In this document: positions 1 through 12,066 of the stretch, piece after piece
How the letters are laid out: each line of letters begins with the position of its first letter
Position numbering within the stretch: the stretch's first letter is position 1
NCBI GenBank assembly: GCA_036852015.1
Contig: JAANDG010000110.1
Coordinates: 248,001 to 312,000, forward strand
DNA length: 64,000 nt
Source of the DNA: Pelodera strongyloides
Taxonomy: Eukaryota; Nematoda; Chromadorea; Rhabditida; Rhabditidae
Direction of reading: 5' to 3'
Notes under the pieces: model-generated
Seen by the model: the letters and a program-made list of their open reading frames with translations, nothing else
Databases searched by the model: none
What the model was told of the DNA's origin: nothing
Translations under genes and position numbers: made by a program

Positions 1-16
1 ATTCTCTTATTTGCAG

Positions 17-1272
17 AAAAGCTGAACACGCTGAGAAAAACCAATGTGTTCTATGTGTCTATTGTTTTGTCTAGTTTTGTCTACTATCCTTCACAACAAG
101 TTTGTCAATAAGTAGTTTGTCAATAAGTACAGTGAGTACCGTTACTTTTCATAAGTATATTGAGTCTGCAATAGCCAAATAGCTGAAAAAAAACAGTATG
201 TGTATATATGTATATTGTATTTTCACGCATGGTAGTCATAGTAGTATTATGGGGTTTGTAAGTATACTGAAAATTCACCGTATCTTGGAACAACACGAGA
301 ATATTTTTTTAATTTTCCATATTATATATGCAGGTTTCGTGCAGAAATACGGTAGTGTTGACAGAATCACATCGAATTTTTCGTATACTTGCAAACCCCA
401 TTAATCTCGTGAACGACGAAATCATTCTTCAGAAAATGACACGGACGTTTGTCAACAAGTACAACGATAGACTATCGACAAAAGTGAGAGATGTTTGGGA
501 AGAATTTCTGAGGGTTCTTGTGGATCTGACAGATCTCATCAGAGATACTGAACTGACCGATCCAGTGAGGGAAAAGGAGGTGGGTGCAAGAATAATACCG
601 TAGGAATTATGGGTAATCTCTCCCAACGTGACTATATGAAACCCTGGATTCCCAGGCTACAAACTTGCGTGCACCCTTTCTATGAGAATACACCAGGAGC
701 TGAGGCCATATTCACCACTCCAATTCCCTCGGGGATAAATGGTCCCAGAGGACAGAAAATAGCATTCTAATATGAGAGACGCAGAGAAAAAGACGGGGAA
801 TTCCCGTGGGGAATTGAGTGGTGAATACGGCATCAGATCTAATTTCATGTAAAACCAATCATTTATCTATTTATTTGGATATAATTCAAACAATTCAACA
901 ATACTATTCAGAATCTTTTCAGTCAGGATTTTTTTGGTTTTTTGGAACAAATTGACACCGCAGAAAGCTCTACTGCTATACAGTAACTGGTCATTTGAAT
1001 CTGTAACCTTCGCTAATTTCATGATTTTTCAGGCCAATTACATACTGTCGAAAACGTGCCCTCAAACGCGAAAGATGCTCGAATTCTTCCTCAGACTTTT
1101 CAATACACAAAATGATTGTGAAAATGTGGAAAATACGGCAAAAGACTCGGCGAAACGCTCGATTTCTACAGTAAATGACAAGAGAAAACGGTTCAATCGA
1201 ATACATGGAAAGTCGACAAATTCACGGAAAAGGAAACCAAAAAGAGTGACAAGACTACCGATGACACACTGA
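17..1272 (+). CDS. 3' end of an unrecognised protein with a basic C-terminal tail (partial)
   Basis: Three open segments join in one frame through good splice signals: 17-45 (after TTTGCAG), 433-579 (donor GTGGGT) and 1033-1272 (after TTTTTCAG, ending in TGA). They give about 138 residues. The middle exon reads as amphipathic helix, beginning KMTRTFVNKYNDRLSTK and containing VWEEFLRVLVDLTDLI. The last exon continues helical and ends in a lysine/arginine-rich tail, KSTNSRKRKPKRVTR, which could be a nuclear localisation signal or a nucleic-acid contact. The 5' part lies outside the window. The intron between the last two exons holds an inverted-repeat element. I do not recognise the family. Consistent phase across three exons is the main argument that this is a real gene; the individual exons are short enough to be chance. 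Confidence 0.5.
250..402. repeat. Inverted-repeat element, family C (copy 1)
   Basis: Starts ATGGGGTTTGTAAGTATAC and ends with its imperfect complement TATACTTGCAAACCCCAT, so the whole segment folds on itself. The interior carries ATTATATATGCAGGTTTCGTG and TACGGTAGT motifs that recur in the copies at 12879-13032, 24131-24264 and 31355-31500. No coding capacity. It lies in the intron between the first two exons of the gene at the left edge. Confidence 0.75.
702..832. repeat. Inverted-repeat element, family B (copy 1)
   Basis: The outer arms GAGGCCATATTCACCACTC and GAGTGGTGAATACGGC are near-complements. The core contains GGACAGAAAATAGCATTCTA and the words GGGGAATT and AATTCCC. The same unit occurs at 10491-10624, 33519-33648, 34481-34616 and 44716-44851. 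It is a MITE-like non-coding element of about 130 bases inside an intron. Confidence 0.8.
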
Positions 1273-2295
1273 TTATACTGTATTTTACGAAAAATTTAAA
1301 TCGATAGATGAATAGATAGTTTAGCAGTAGATAGGGATTTAGCTTGCTGAAACTTCTCAATAAGGATAGCAAAGCGTAGATTTTAAACTAAGGGGATCGT
1401 ACGAAAATTGTACAATTTGCTTTATTTATCTTGTTTAAGTTTGCTTTGGGTACATGGTTTATTTATTATTATTATTTTGTATTCAACTGTCTTTCCATTC
1501 AGTCGATGTCGAATTACTTGTATGCTGGTCTGTTGACCGACTTTTCAAACTTTTAAAGACTTGGGTTTCTCCTTCTTTAGGTTTGGCAGCTTTTTTTTCT
1601 TTTCATAAAATCACACTTCACATAGACGTAGTCTCGCTATTTGCTATGCTATACATGTAATTTTTTTTTATGTTACCTAATCGAGGATTTTCGAATCATT
1701 GTTTGCTTGGCATGAATAATAGTATAAATTATTAGTAAAATGTGTTTATTACCCGATGATGCATTACAAATGAGATCAAAAATAGAACTCAAACAAATCA
1801 CCATTGTGTAAACCCGTGTACTGCATAAAGATAGGGGGAAAGGAACAAATTCGCATGCAATTGAAGAGTACAAATCATTTCGAAAAATCGAAAAAGGCAA
1901 GAAGTCAATAAAAATTCTAAAGTACTTCTTACAAAAAAAAATAGAAACACATTACACAACAAACGAGTTACAAGTTAAAATGCACCCAAAATCGAAATAA
2001 CCTATAAAAAATAAATCATCGTTTGGAAAAGGCAGCACGGAAAGTTGTGTATAAATTTCGTAAAAGGCACAATGATTTGATAAAAACTGATTTCATGCGA
2101 CATGTGTTTATATGTTCATATGTCCATGCATGTCACAACATGGGACCTACTTCGCTTTCATTACCATTGTGATGGGCATAGTCGTAGGTAAACCCACCAA
2201 AATAGTATAAGCAATCTCGGGATTTTCTTACATTTAGCTGGGTTTATGTTGTTCAAACACGGTATGTGTATGTGTGTGTGGCCATATGCATGTGA
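1273..2295. other. AT-rich intergenic stretch between convergent genes
   Basis: About 1 kb between the forward gene ending at 1272 and the reverse gene ending at 2296. I see no exon-like segment with supporting splice sites and no repeat shared with the rest of the window. It presumably holds the 3' untranslated regions of both genes. Confidence 0.5.
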
Positions 2296-2739
2296 TCATA
2301 CATGTTGAACAACTCCTTTCGACTCGAGTTCCGCTTCCAACATTGTGAAGTGAAAAATTACCTGGAAAGTATAGAATCGAGTTCTCAAGGCATATGTAAA
2401 TAAATATACGAACGGTGCCCAAAGTAGGTTATGAATGAAAGACATAGGTCAGGATTTCATACATATGATTTGTGGTTTCTTGTCGATACCAACTATTTTT
2501 TTGATTTGCTAGCGAACAAACGTAGGAATTAAAATAGAAACTAACCTCTCTGGCACTATTCACCCGTATCAAACAGTCGTCAAGAAGTCCCTAAAATGAA
2601 ATTTTTATTGGGGCAAGCCTCATAAATTATTTGGAAGTCTCACAAAAAACTTGAAACTATAATTACTAGTTAACACGCAGATACAATCCGATAACGCCAT
2701 AAAAATGGATATGACTTCCCATCTCTCTCTCTCTCGCTG

Positions 2740-2777
<38 letters not shown>

Positions 2778-4876
2778 GAATAAAGCCTGACAGTGAAAGA
2801 AAAAAACAAAGATAAAGGGCTAACAATAAGTTGAGATCATGAACTCACATCTCTTGAGCTGTTGCTCTGCAGTAGACTATCATATCTGGGAAGTTTATTC
2901 CGATTTGTCGGTTGAAAGAACGGATTCTTGTCCGAAGACGGCATCAAAAGGGCACTACTGATACGCACCGACGGAGGCGACTGAAACAAGAATAATGAAT
3001 AATTGCTTCCTATTGCGCCCCCTGACTATCTCCATATTTTGGTTGCGCTATATTTCCATGAAAGTTTGGAGCGCCAGTGATAGAGGACGTAATTTACCTC
3101 TGTAGAAGTTGTATGTCGGGTGCATAGATCAAATAATTTGTTTGGATTCAATAGATCCAGATTTCAGAATCTATCCAAGCCTTCAACTCAAAAACGCAAT
3201 GAAAAAATATTCTGGGCCGTAAATTGAACAAAGAACGCGAAATTACTGTAGGATTATCTCACCGTTTCATCATGTTCGACTACCGTATCCTTTTTCCTGA
3301 CTTTCTTCTTGGGACCCGGGTTGAGTGAGGCAGGAACACCACAAGGCACCTCTTCCAACACGTCGTACACCCAAGAGAGTTGGTCCAGCTAAATCAATAT
3401 ATGACGTAGATCATTGTGTTCTGCATCATGGAATTATTAACACCTAAAATGGGGATTCTGAACTATGATGTCTGACATTAATGTTGTAAAGGAATTGCTC
3501 ATTGGCACGAAATATATGGTCATTTATTTCATTTCTCATGCAAGTTTTTTTATGAAATTCTTTTGAAGTTGGCTGAAACATGGCTTTTGAGGATTCAGCA
3601 TGACTAATTGCAAGGACAGTCGCTTGTTAATTATACTAATTTATATTAATAAAAAATGTTAATTATATTAATAAATTATAGAATAATACTGACCTGTTTC
3701 CGTTCGTGTCTCCACTTTCTGTATTGGTATATGCATCCGACAACGACCAGAATCACAAGAATCACTGCGACGGGAAGGAACGCGACCACCGAATAATCTG
3801 CAAGTGAGAACCGTAAAAATTAAGCCACAAGTGCTATGTACTCTATCTCCATCTTACATCTTACGTCGTACCTTATCATACATAAAGTCATTGTCAACTA
3901 AAGCGAAATACCGGCCATTTTTTGAAACGCATCGTGGACCACTGAATTCTTACGTATTTATGCTAATTTGCTCGAATTTAGCTCGATTTTTTATTCTAAT
4001 TTATGGTCAGCTGCAAAAGAATGCAGGTGTACTCGATGCGTTTCAAAAACAGGCCGGTATTTCGCTTTCACGGTATTTGCAAGTATCCGCTTAGCTGTTT
4101 AAGTACACCTGACGTTACCAACTGATCATCTTTTCATTGATTTCCATGGACCTTGTTTTGCTAATTACTTTGTTCTTTATAATTGTTATGGAACGATTTT
4201 TACACTCAGCTCAGTTGTACAAGAGGCACAGTACACTTTGGTTACGTCGTTGACAAACAAGCCATTTTCGAATCATTTACTGGATTATAAAACATCAGCT
4301 CTCAATGACGAAACTCGGATGGTGGTTAGCATTTGCATGAGAAAGGCAGAAGCGACAACTTTGCGAACGCGAAAACTGATGCAGAACCAGGTAAAAGGGT
4401 GCGCGGCGACTTCGCCCTAACGACGCCAGGTTTTCGTGAAAGGGTGCTCAGCAGTCGGAGTCTGGCGAAGACTGCGCGAGGTCCAAGGCGAGATGTAGGC
4501 GCACCTGTTTTTTTTTCGCCGAGAATCCTCAAATCGTATTTCTATTGGTTCCTATTAGGAGAAATTCAAAAAGTCTCACAATTGGAAATGTCTGGGAAAC
4601 TATACTTATACACTTATACTTGCATGCCTCTCCTTTTTGTTCAAGCCATCGCTGAACAAAGTAGCAACACAAGACTTGCCTGCTCTGGAGGAATTCCGAT
4701 TGAGTACCGCAGGTAAAACAAAGTCCAAATACAGTATGGTAACTCACCAAGACTCGCAATTGGCACTTGTATCTCGACTAGTGTTTTGTAGTCGTGTGTG
4801 TGTACTGAGGGTAACATGTAGTCGTGGTCGCCGTGCATTTCAAACGGACAGCCATAGTATACAGTAGGCCAGCATC
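2296..4876 (-). CDS. Single-pass transmembrane protein, C-terminal portion (5' end unresolved)
   Basis: Six reverse-strand exons join in phase: 4748-4876, 3694-3797, 3263-3388, 2849-2980, 2546-2590 and 2296-2361 (TGA at 2296-2298). The 3694-3797 exon encodes a hydrophobic segment, VVAFLPVAVILVILVVVGC, followed by the basic stop-transfer stretch YRKWRHERK, as in a type I membrane protein. The preceding exon, with GCPFEMHGDHDYM, would be extracellular. The cytoplasmic tail of about 120 residues has a lysine-rich patch (PKKKVRKKD), a serine-rich part (SSALLMPSSDK) and the C-terminus GVVQHV, which resembles a hydrophobic PDZ-binding end. I do not recognise the family. Two possible upstream exons are listed separately. 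The membrane exon and tail are well supported by splice phase; the extracellular part is less certain. Confidence 0.55.
2724..2776. repeat. (CT)n microsatellite
   Basis: A run of CT dinucleotides, interrupted once by CGCTGC, in an intron of the reverse-strand membrane protein gene. Confidence 0.9.
3899..4069. repeat. TTAA-type inverted-repeat element, family A (copy 1)
   Basis: Begins TAAAGCGAAATACCGGCC and ends GGCCGGTATTTCGCTTT, the reverse complement. The interior has TGCTCGAATTTAGCTCG followed by ATTTTTTATTCTAATTTATG. Further copies lie at 9863-10044, 17091-17272, 19836-20018 (diverged), 30649-30825 and 50644-50817. It is about 175 bases long and non-coding. The ends of better copies sit in TTAA, the target site used by piggyBac-like and some other transposases. 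Confidence 0.85.
4380..4525. repeat. GC-rich island ending in a T-run, candidate mobile element
   Basis: An abrupt GC-rich block in AT-rich surroundings, with GGGTGCGCGGCGACTTCGCC near the left and TGTAGGCGCACCTG before a run of T at the right. Similar blocks occur at 8284-8382, 9338-9430, 10205-10470, 18822-19240, 25165-25345 and 31150-31340. No plausible protein. Probably relics of a GC-rich non-autonomous element. Confidence 0.5.
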
Positions 4877-7800
4877 CTGCACATCAATAAGCTGATTTCG
4901 GTCGATAATCATATTACATAAAGCAAGAAACTATATTTATTATTTAGACGTGGCAATGTGTGTTACGAGAAATTTGCATATGGAATGGGTATCAGAGGAA
5001 CGCGGATGAGCTCAGGCTCGAGCAATTTAATCTGGCCCCTTTTCGTGTGTATTCGAAACACGCACAAAGGTGTATTGAGGCTAGGCGCGCGTTAGTAATT
5101 ATATAAATCAGAATGCGTTATTTTCGGCCGAAGGCTTCGGGGAAGACGCCGGTCGGCCATGCGCCCGATTTAAAATATGTGGCTGAGGGAGGATAAGGGT
5201 TATCTCGAAAATATCTCAAAAGACCTAGCTCATAATAATAACTTTTCTAAGATAAGATATTTATAGTTGCGGAATCGGGGTTACATTTGACATCTTATAA
5301 ATGCGTTAATCGAAAAATTCTACATTGCAAAAAGAAAATAAACATCTCGGAATTTCAATAATAAACAATTTATTACGATGATTTCACTTGATGTTCAAAA
5401 GAAAGCAGAATGAGAGAGATGAAAGTTTAAAGCGAAATCATTATGAAATTGCGCCGCTTGGCAATTAGACCAATTAAAATGAGATTTTTCCGCATTGCGA
5501 AATAACTCTCTCATGCAATACTTATTAAATTGTTTATGGTTCTCGAACCGTGAAATCACTTTGCTTTTCAAGAAAAACAAGAGCAAATACGTAAATGGGG
5601 TGAATAGAATTTGACGGTATCACACAGATACATTTCGTAAAAAAATATTAGGACGTATATAATACAGGAACAGGGTTAACACATTAACAAATACACAACA
5701 ATGCTTTACTTTGCAAACAAAGATTTGTGCCCTAAAGGAGGGTGTTTTCTATATTAAACTCTTTAGCAAATACATAAACAAAAATCACTTTCGCCAATTT
5801 ATCGTGTGTCGTGTGGAGTCGCCTTCAAAATGGGCCCTATAGTTGGTCCTAGCACATGCCTAGAGACTTAGAGGCCTCAGAGATAATCTGGGCCAGACGA
5901 ATACGAAATAGCTCTCGTTTGTGAGAGAAAAATGAATTATGAAAAAAAAACACTTTTGCGTATTATATCAGAAGGAAAGGGAATACATAGAATGAGAAGG
6001 AGCGGATTTACTGACATTGATCCAGAGACAAATTACTTTGCAATTCATAGACTACTAATAATACAAATGATATTTCTGTATATTTCAGTGGCGGGGGGGT
6101 GTGCCTAACCGTATGCTGGTATGCTAAACATGAGGGGGATAAGTTAGCATGGAGGTAGCCCCACTCCAACTGGGGTAGCGTAAGCCCCCCCCCCCTGATA
6201 TCAACAGTTTGAATTTTGCAGCTTCCAATAAAATCCTATAAAGTAGTACTACTGGGAAACTAGGGAACACAATATTGAAATTAGGGCTTCAAATTGATAT
6301 TCAGTTTCTTTTTTTTCTCGTTAACAGGACGAATGACGCGAAAGTGGCGAAAAGTTTTTTTTTTTTTTATTATAGAGGGAGAGAGAGAGGAGAGGGGGAG
6401 AGAGAAGTGCGCAGCGTATCACGAAACAAACCGACAAATTAGTACACGCGCTCAAGAATTATAAACAATGCCTGTGACGAACGATAATTGCTATGCTATG
6501 ATTGGATTGAGATAAAAAGTAAAGCATCGCCTTATTAAAAATATTTTTACGCGTCATTCTTATAAAAATCAGCTTTGAATTTTGAATAATAGTGCACATC
6601 AAGAAAAAGCAAGGGAATAACGCCACAGGATAAACAATCTGGCTCACAATAAATATCATGTAATTCATGTGGGCATCCAAAGTAAACTGGGTCAATAATT
6701 ACAGATTATGGCATAATTATCTCGCACGTAAATCTTCTCCCATTATATTTTTAGTATTCTTACTTATAATTTGCCCAACACTTACAATTAGTTCGTCTAA
6801 ATGGACAAAAAAAAACTACATATATAAAAGAGTGGTTGCACGTGAATTGGAAAGGAAATTAGAAAATAAGAAAATTAAGCTTAAATTTGGATTGTGCGTT
6901 CAAGCACAAGCGGCGGCTAATTGTAATTGGTTAATTGGTTAGTGTTGATCTTTTGGTCAATTAGAGTCAAATTTGCAATCAGATATTGCTATGCTTAAAA
7001 TTTTATTTTCGAATCGACTGAAATAAATCAAGAGTATTTATATGTGTTATACTGAACACTTAACCCTATAAACTAAATAATATGGAAACCTCGTAAAAGT
7101 CAGTAAGTGCAAAAATTACGTGGTAAATCCGTCACAAATGTCAAATACGTTCGGATTACGGATTATTCGGTGCAAATCCCATGAAAAAGTATTTATATTT
7201 AGTTATTATGAGAATTGCCACATAAAAAATGACCTTACAGCAAATGATAAAGAGAGATTAATATTTAATCAACAGGTGATTATTATAAAAATGATTTAGA
7301 ATAGACGCCGTGGGAAAATGAGAATCGATTTTTTTGTACGTTCGGCACATAAAAGAACAAATTTGCATGTGTTAGATGATAATGTAGTTTTCAAATCAAC
7401 AAACCACGTGTCATTCCGCTTTAAAATTATCAGTGTGGCAAAGCATATTCAATGTATTAGAAACTAAACTCTGAATTGTGTGCATTCCAGGAAACACAAA
7501 GGATTTTCCCGTCTACTTTATGCATTGTTAGAACATGATGTTATTATTTCCATTTGGGATGGATTATCCGTATTTGGATGATAAAACGGATGACAAAACG
7601 TGTGCAAGACCTGCTTTAATACACTTAAAACATGACATTTCTATGTACTGCCCAAGTCTGAGTAAGAGTAAATTCGGGGATGTACGGGGTGGAAACCGCT
7701 ATAATACATTCATATACATATAATTGATATAATATAATATATAGTGATGTGTATGTTTGTAATCCATAGATACATAGTCATCAAATTACTTATCCTGACA

Positions 7801-8283
7801 TGGAAAAAGTGTGTTATTAATCCAAAAAGAATAATATTTACGAATGAAACATATTGAGAACGCAAGGTTTCTCGTTGGAGGGGCTTTGGCACTTTTTCCC
7901 CATACACGGCCACTTGGGTGCAAAGCGAAACTCAATTTGCATTTAGTTTGCAACTTTTCTTTTTTTTTCTTTGCAAGAGTTTTTTTCTTTTATTTTCTAA
8001 AATTTTGAGTCGTATAAGTTGAAAAGCTCAGACCGTCAGCATTACCGGCATTACATTCCGAACAAATAAGGAATGTTTATCTATTATTTTTGTTACTCAG
8101 AGACAAAAAGAAACCAACATTGCGTGTTAATTATGATAAGATACATTACGCTAAGGTGCAATGTTTGTCAGTATTCGTACTCTAAGCATTCGTGTACAGA
8201 ATACTGTATACATAGATATATTCGTGTGATTCAATGAACAAAACATGGCTTCACCGCTTCCCATTGATGAAACATGGCTGGGT
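4877..8283. other. AT-rich non-coding stretch with simple repeats
   Basis: Apart from the candidate exon above, I see no convincing gene here. Landmarks are a C-run at 6187-6196, a short purine-rich (GA)n patch near 6377-6406 and scattered homopolymers. If the candidate exon at 8437-8614 belongs to the membrane-protein gene, this whole stretch is intronic. Confidence 0.45.
4974..5090 (-). other. Possible exon of the upstream membrane-protein gene
   Basis: On the reverse strand an open segment following CTAG reads LNTPLCVFRIHTKRGQIK and ends near a GTAACA donor. It could encode extracellular sequence of the membrane protein to its left. The phase does not match the next exon cleanly, so I list it only as a candidate. 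Confidence 0.2.
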
Positions 8284-8382
8284 GGTGCGAAAAGCTCGCG
8301 TTAACTACCGCGCCGCGAGGATTGGATGAGCGGCGAGGTGTAGGCGAGCTCGCTTTTTTTCACCAAAGTTGCCGCACTTTGG
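8284..8382. repeat. GC-rich inverted-repeat block
   Basis: Starts GGTGCGAAAAGCTCGCG and ends GCGAGCTCGCTTTTTTTCACC, which are near-complements. The middle holds CCGCGCCGCGAGG. One of several GC islands in this window, and the clearest case of terminal inverted repeats among them. Confidence 0.55.
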
Positions 8383-8436
8383 CGAAGTAGGCTGACTGAC
8401 GACATGCGTACACACAAAATATATTGAAGTATATAC

Positions 8437-8614
8437 CTGGCGAGGTTTCATCTCGGCACATAGCTTCCGTTGAATTAGTTATCTTATTCGTTTCAATATC
8501 TCTATTATTAGAATTATGAGTGGCTGTGTAGTTTCTGTTATAGTCGAAATAATCGTCCGGAGGGCCAAAAATGGTAATAGTAATCGGCCCGACCATTGTA
8601 TTCCAATTCAAGGA
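8437..8614 (-). other. Candidate extracellular exon with N-glycosylation sequons
   Basis: A reverse-strand open segment bounded by an acceptor (TTTCAATGCAG) and a donor (GTATAT). It includes ITIFGPPDDYFDYN and two sequons, NYT and NST, and ends at phase 1. It has the composition of a secreted or extracellular segment and lies on the same strand as the membrane protein at 2.3-4.9 kb, so it may be an upstream exon of that gene. The link is inference. Confidence 0.3.
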
Positions 8615-9337
8615 CTGCATTGAAATTAGAAATAGACAGCCGAATGCCAGCAACCACGTGTTAATCCATTAGATTAATCCATTAGGCAATTAAAGGGATC
8701 GAAATGAAGAAATGAAGAGCAGAAAAGATCATTTTTGCAATGAAAAGAGTGAAATGAAGGGACGGACATAGGCCTAAAAGGGAAGGGTCATATACGTGGG
8801 CACATCCATGAATTGACTCTAATTGCCTAATGAAATTAGAACAGAATCGATATATTCAAAAATTAGCTCAATTCAATGTAGGCTGCGTTTGTCAATGAGG
8901 TACACCAGTTCCGCATAGTTTGTCTCCCCGAGTTTACTCACTTACAGTACACCTTGAGTATTATATAGTCGCGGAAGGTTTAGACTTTAGAAGGACATTT
9001 TTATTTCGCCAACCATAAGTTATAAATTTCCAAAGTTCACACATGAATCATGAATACAATCGTAATTGGGTGGATTTGAAATTTCTGCATAAATTCCCAG
9101 ACCCTGACGATTGCGATGGGAAAACTACAAAATATGGGCGTGCGTGAAGCGACGTGGATCGTACATGGACAATACACATGTTTCACATCTGATTTAGAAG
9201 AAGACCTTATGACGCCTTTCAAGGTGGCATATAGAACCTTGCGTGTATCATTTCTTGATATAAGAAAGCGATCTAGCTAGTCCAAAAAATTAATGAGACA
9301 GACACACACAAAAGTCGCCATACTCACGTCTGCCCGC

Positions 9338-9430
9338 GATGGTGCGCCGCCTACACTAGGCCCCAAATTGGTTTGCTGCCACGCCTGGGCCCCCTGTGTT
9401 TTTTTTTGTAGGCCGCGCACAGGCCAAAGT
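9338..9430. repeat. GC-rich island with a T-run
   Basis: Contains GGTGCGCCGCCTACACTAGG on the left and GTAGGCCGCGCACAGG on the right, near-complements around GGCCCC and GGGCCCCC. The layout resembles the other GC islands. Confidence 0.45.
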
Positions 9431-9612
9431 TTTACGTTGAAAGACGGTAATCCTACATTGTACTTTCCCCTACTTTTTAAATCCGACAACCGTACCTCTC
9501 ATTCCACGATGCATTTTCTTGGGGGAGAATAGCAGTGGTAACGCAGCTGGTAGAGTAACAGTAGTAGAAGCGGTAGAACAAGGCATGAGAGACAGGCAGA
9601 TTATAAACATGA

Positions 9613-9617
9613 CGAGA

Positions 9618-9659
<42 letters not shown>
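9613..9659. repeat. (GA)n microsatellite
   Basis: Uninterrupted AG dinucleotides. The long serine/leucine and arginine/glutamate open frames across it are repeat artefacts. Confidence 0.9.
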
Positions 9660-9660
<1 letters not shown>

Positions 9661-9862
9661 AGGGGGAGATGGAGAGGAAGGAAAGCATACGGCTACCAAA
9701 AAAGGAATAAAAAGCATAGAATAGAATATACGAAGACAATTAATTTCTGCCGTTTCGGATTGAGGTGAAACTTGATATGTGGGAAACAAGGATATTTTGC
9801 TTCCTCTCTATACCAACGTATTTCTTTTAATCTTCAAACACTAAATTGAGCGATTTGCCTTT

Positions 9863-10044
9863 CAAGCGAAATACCGGCCGGTTTTTGAAACATCGTGGAC
9901 ACCAGCATTCTTATGATGCATCATAAACAAATTACACTAATTTATGACACAAAATCGACCCCTATTCGACCCCTATTAGCATAAACACATAGGAATGCAG
10001 GTGTCCACTATGCTTTTCAAGAACCGGCCGCTACTTCGCTTTAA
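9863..10044. repeat. TTAA-type inverted-repeat element, family A (copy 2)
   Basis: The arms AAGCGAAATACCGGCCGG and CCGGCCGCTACTTCGCTTTAA pair with one another. The interior differs from the other copies by small deletions and a short duplication of CGACCCCTATT. Confidence 0.8.
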
Positions 10045-10204
10045 CAATTTACACTGCTCGTAATCATATGTGCTCATAGACTATTCAAAACATAGACTAC
10101 TCAAAACAAAGAGTATTCAAAACATTTAGCTAAACAAAGCGCATAAACGTAAACAGAGTGAGCCAAGCCTGTGAATAAACAAGGCATAAATCCGTTTGAA
10201 AACG

Positions 10205-10470
10205 TTTTACAACGCGAAGCTTCCAGAATTAGCCGCGAAAAAGTCCACCGGCGCGGCGGCACATCTCGCATAGTGTGCGCTATGAGGGTGGCCCGTGCGC
10301 GAAAGGTCTACAATTCCAGTTGGCACTCCTTGGCGCACTTGCGCATGCCGCTCTCTCCAAAAGTCGGGTCGAAGGTGCGCATACTGCAATTGAACACCTT
10401 TTCGCGTACGTGCCCGCGCACCCTAGGTGGGTGCGGGATGCGCGCAGCAGTGGGCCCTTTTTCCATGGGG
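10205..10470. repeat. GC-rich island
   Basis: Rich in CGCG and GCGCAC words, for example GTCCACCGGCGCGGCGGC and GTGCCCGCGCACCC. It lies directly next to a family B element. A 200-codon open frame runs through both, but it has no splice support and its sequence follows the repeats, so I do not call a gene. Confidence 0.5.
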
Positions 10471-10490
10471 CCACCCTTCGTTAGTGTCCA

Positions 10491-10624
10491 GAGGCCATAT
10501 TCACCATTCAATTCCCCATGGGGAATTCCCCGTCTTTTTCTCTGCGTCTCTCACATTAGAACGCTATTTTCTGTCCCCAGGGACTATTTCCCCGAGGGAA
10601 TCGGAGTGGTGAATTTGGCCTCAG
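10491..10624. repeat. Inverted-repeat element, family B (copy 2)
   Basis: GAGGCCATATTCACCATTC at the left and GGTGAATTTGGCCTC at the right pair. Inside are CCCCATGGGGAATTCCCC and CTGTCCCCAGGGAC, so both arms contain small palindromes of their own. Confidence 0.85.
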
Positions 10625-11895
10625 GTCATAAAAAAATGAAAACCCGTTCCCTTCGCCTTCTTACCATCATCTCTCCTCCTCTGCTGTTGGTGACTGGTAA
10701 TTCTCCGGACGTCGAAGAAATCCATTTCTATAGAATAATACTGGAATCCTTCGGCCCAACACACGTCCAGTAAAGATCAGTCATCAAAGTTACTGAATAT
10801 GAAACAGTGAATAAAACAAGAAACACAAAGCTTAAACACGTCTTGAGATGGAAAAGAATTATGGCGGAAAACGGAAAACTACGATGAAAGCAAAGTTATT
10901 GTTAGACCAAAAAAGGTGTTTGGTATAAGTAGTCCCTCTTCGCAACCTTTCAAAATAAGTGCAATCGAATTTTGATACATAAACTTGGAAGGTACGTTTC
11001 AGACGTTTCATATAATATAAATATGCAGTATGATCATTTTAGTGGGATCGCCTGAGTAGTCGTCTCAGGTGGGGATAGCCGTCTGGTAACCGAATAGAAT
11101 GCAAACAAATTTCGTTTTTTATAAATGATAAAGGATTGATGATGTTGGGAACTGAGGCAGTCTGCAAAGGAAACACTAACATAAAGATTTTTTGTTAAAA
11201 CGGTGTAAAATCTCCATAGCAGTGCCGGGAGCAACGGCGCGTCTCTTTTTATTTGAATGTGAAAATAAAGATATAAAGAAAAAAACTAATAAATAACCCT
11301 CTCCGTCTGGCCAAAGAGGTTCTTTTTTCGCATTTTTAGGATTAGTTCGCGAAAACAAAAAAGGTAAAACGAGTAGGGTAATTAGTGTATTGGAGAGTAA
11401 TTGAGCGAACATACGTACATAACGGACATGGACCACATGGAAGTTGTTTTTTTCCAGAAACGGTATTGAACATTTATATTTATTGGAAACAATAAATTTG
11501 CAAAGTGAAAAAAATTTAGAGTCTGATCAACACATACTAGTAATGACCAACAAGAGGAAGCGCCTCTTCCGAGAGTCTTTTTATGCAGGCCTTCATTGAA
11601 AGGCTAACTATGCATAATAATTATGATAACTAATAATTGATTTGTAATTCATAATTGAACCATCACAAAAGTTAAGCGGCGTAAACAGATAGGATCAGAG
11701 CGCAAGGTTATGAAAACCAAATGGCTAAACTAAATATAAGATCAAATGCGACGACAGAGAGTTCTTCATAGTCTCGTACCTGTTTCACCTGTTTTCCGTC
11801 GCTGGTTATTAAACTTCGTTTCAGTGAGTTTATGAAATAAAGACACAGAGGTAGGTCGTATAAAAAAGCACTGTGAGTGATATTATGTTCTTTCA
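10625..11895. other. Non-coding stretch
   Basis: AT-rich with no exon-like segments that I can support and no shared repeat. Confidence 0.45.
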
Positions 11896-12066
11896 TTAAA
11901 GCGAAATGTTAGCCCCTTTGGAAACTTTGCATATGATAAGCAAATCCTATGTATCCTATGCTAATTTTGTACGATCGTCCACTGCAATCGTACAAAATTA
12001 GCATAGGATACATAGGATTTGCTTATCATATGCAAATTTTCCAAAGGGGCTAACATTTCGCTTTAA
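11896..12066. repeat. Near-perfect palindromic element flanked by TTAA (family F, copy 1)
   Basis: TTAAAGCGAAATGTTAGCCC at one end is matched by GGGCTAACATTTCGCTTTAA at the other. The arms remain complementary for almost 80 bases, leaving only a small loop around GATCGTCCACTGCAATC. A second copy is at 14987-15151. The terminal TTAAAGCGAAAT is shared with family A, but the interior is unrelated. Confidence 0.9.

Noticed and set aside
10171..10773. A 200-codon forward open frame, the second longest in the window
   Set aside because: It runs through a GC island and a family B inverted repeat, and the protein mirrors the repeat sequence. There is no splice or family support.
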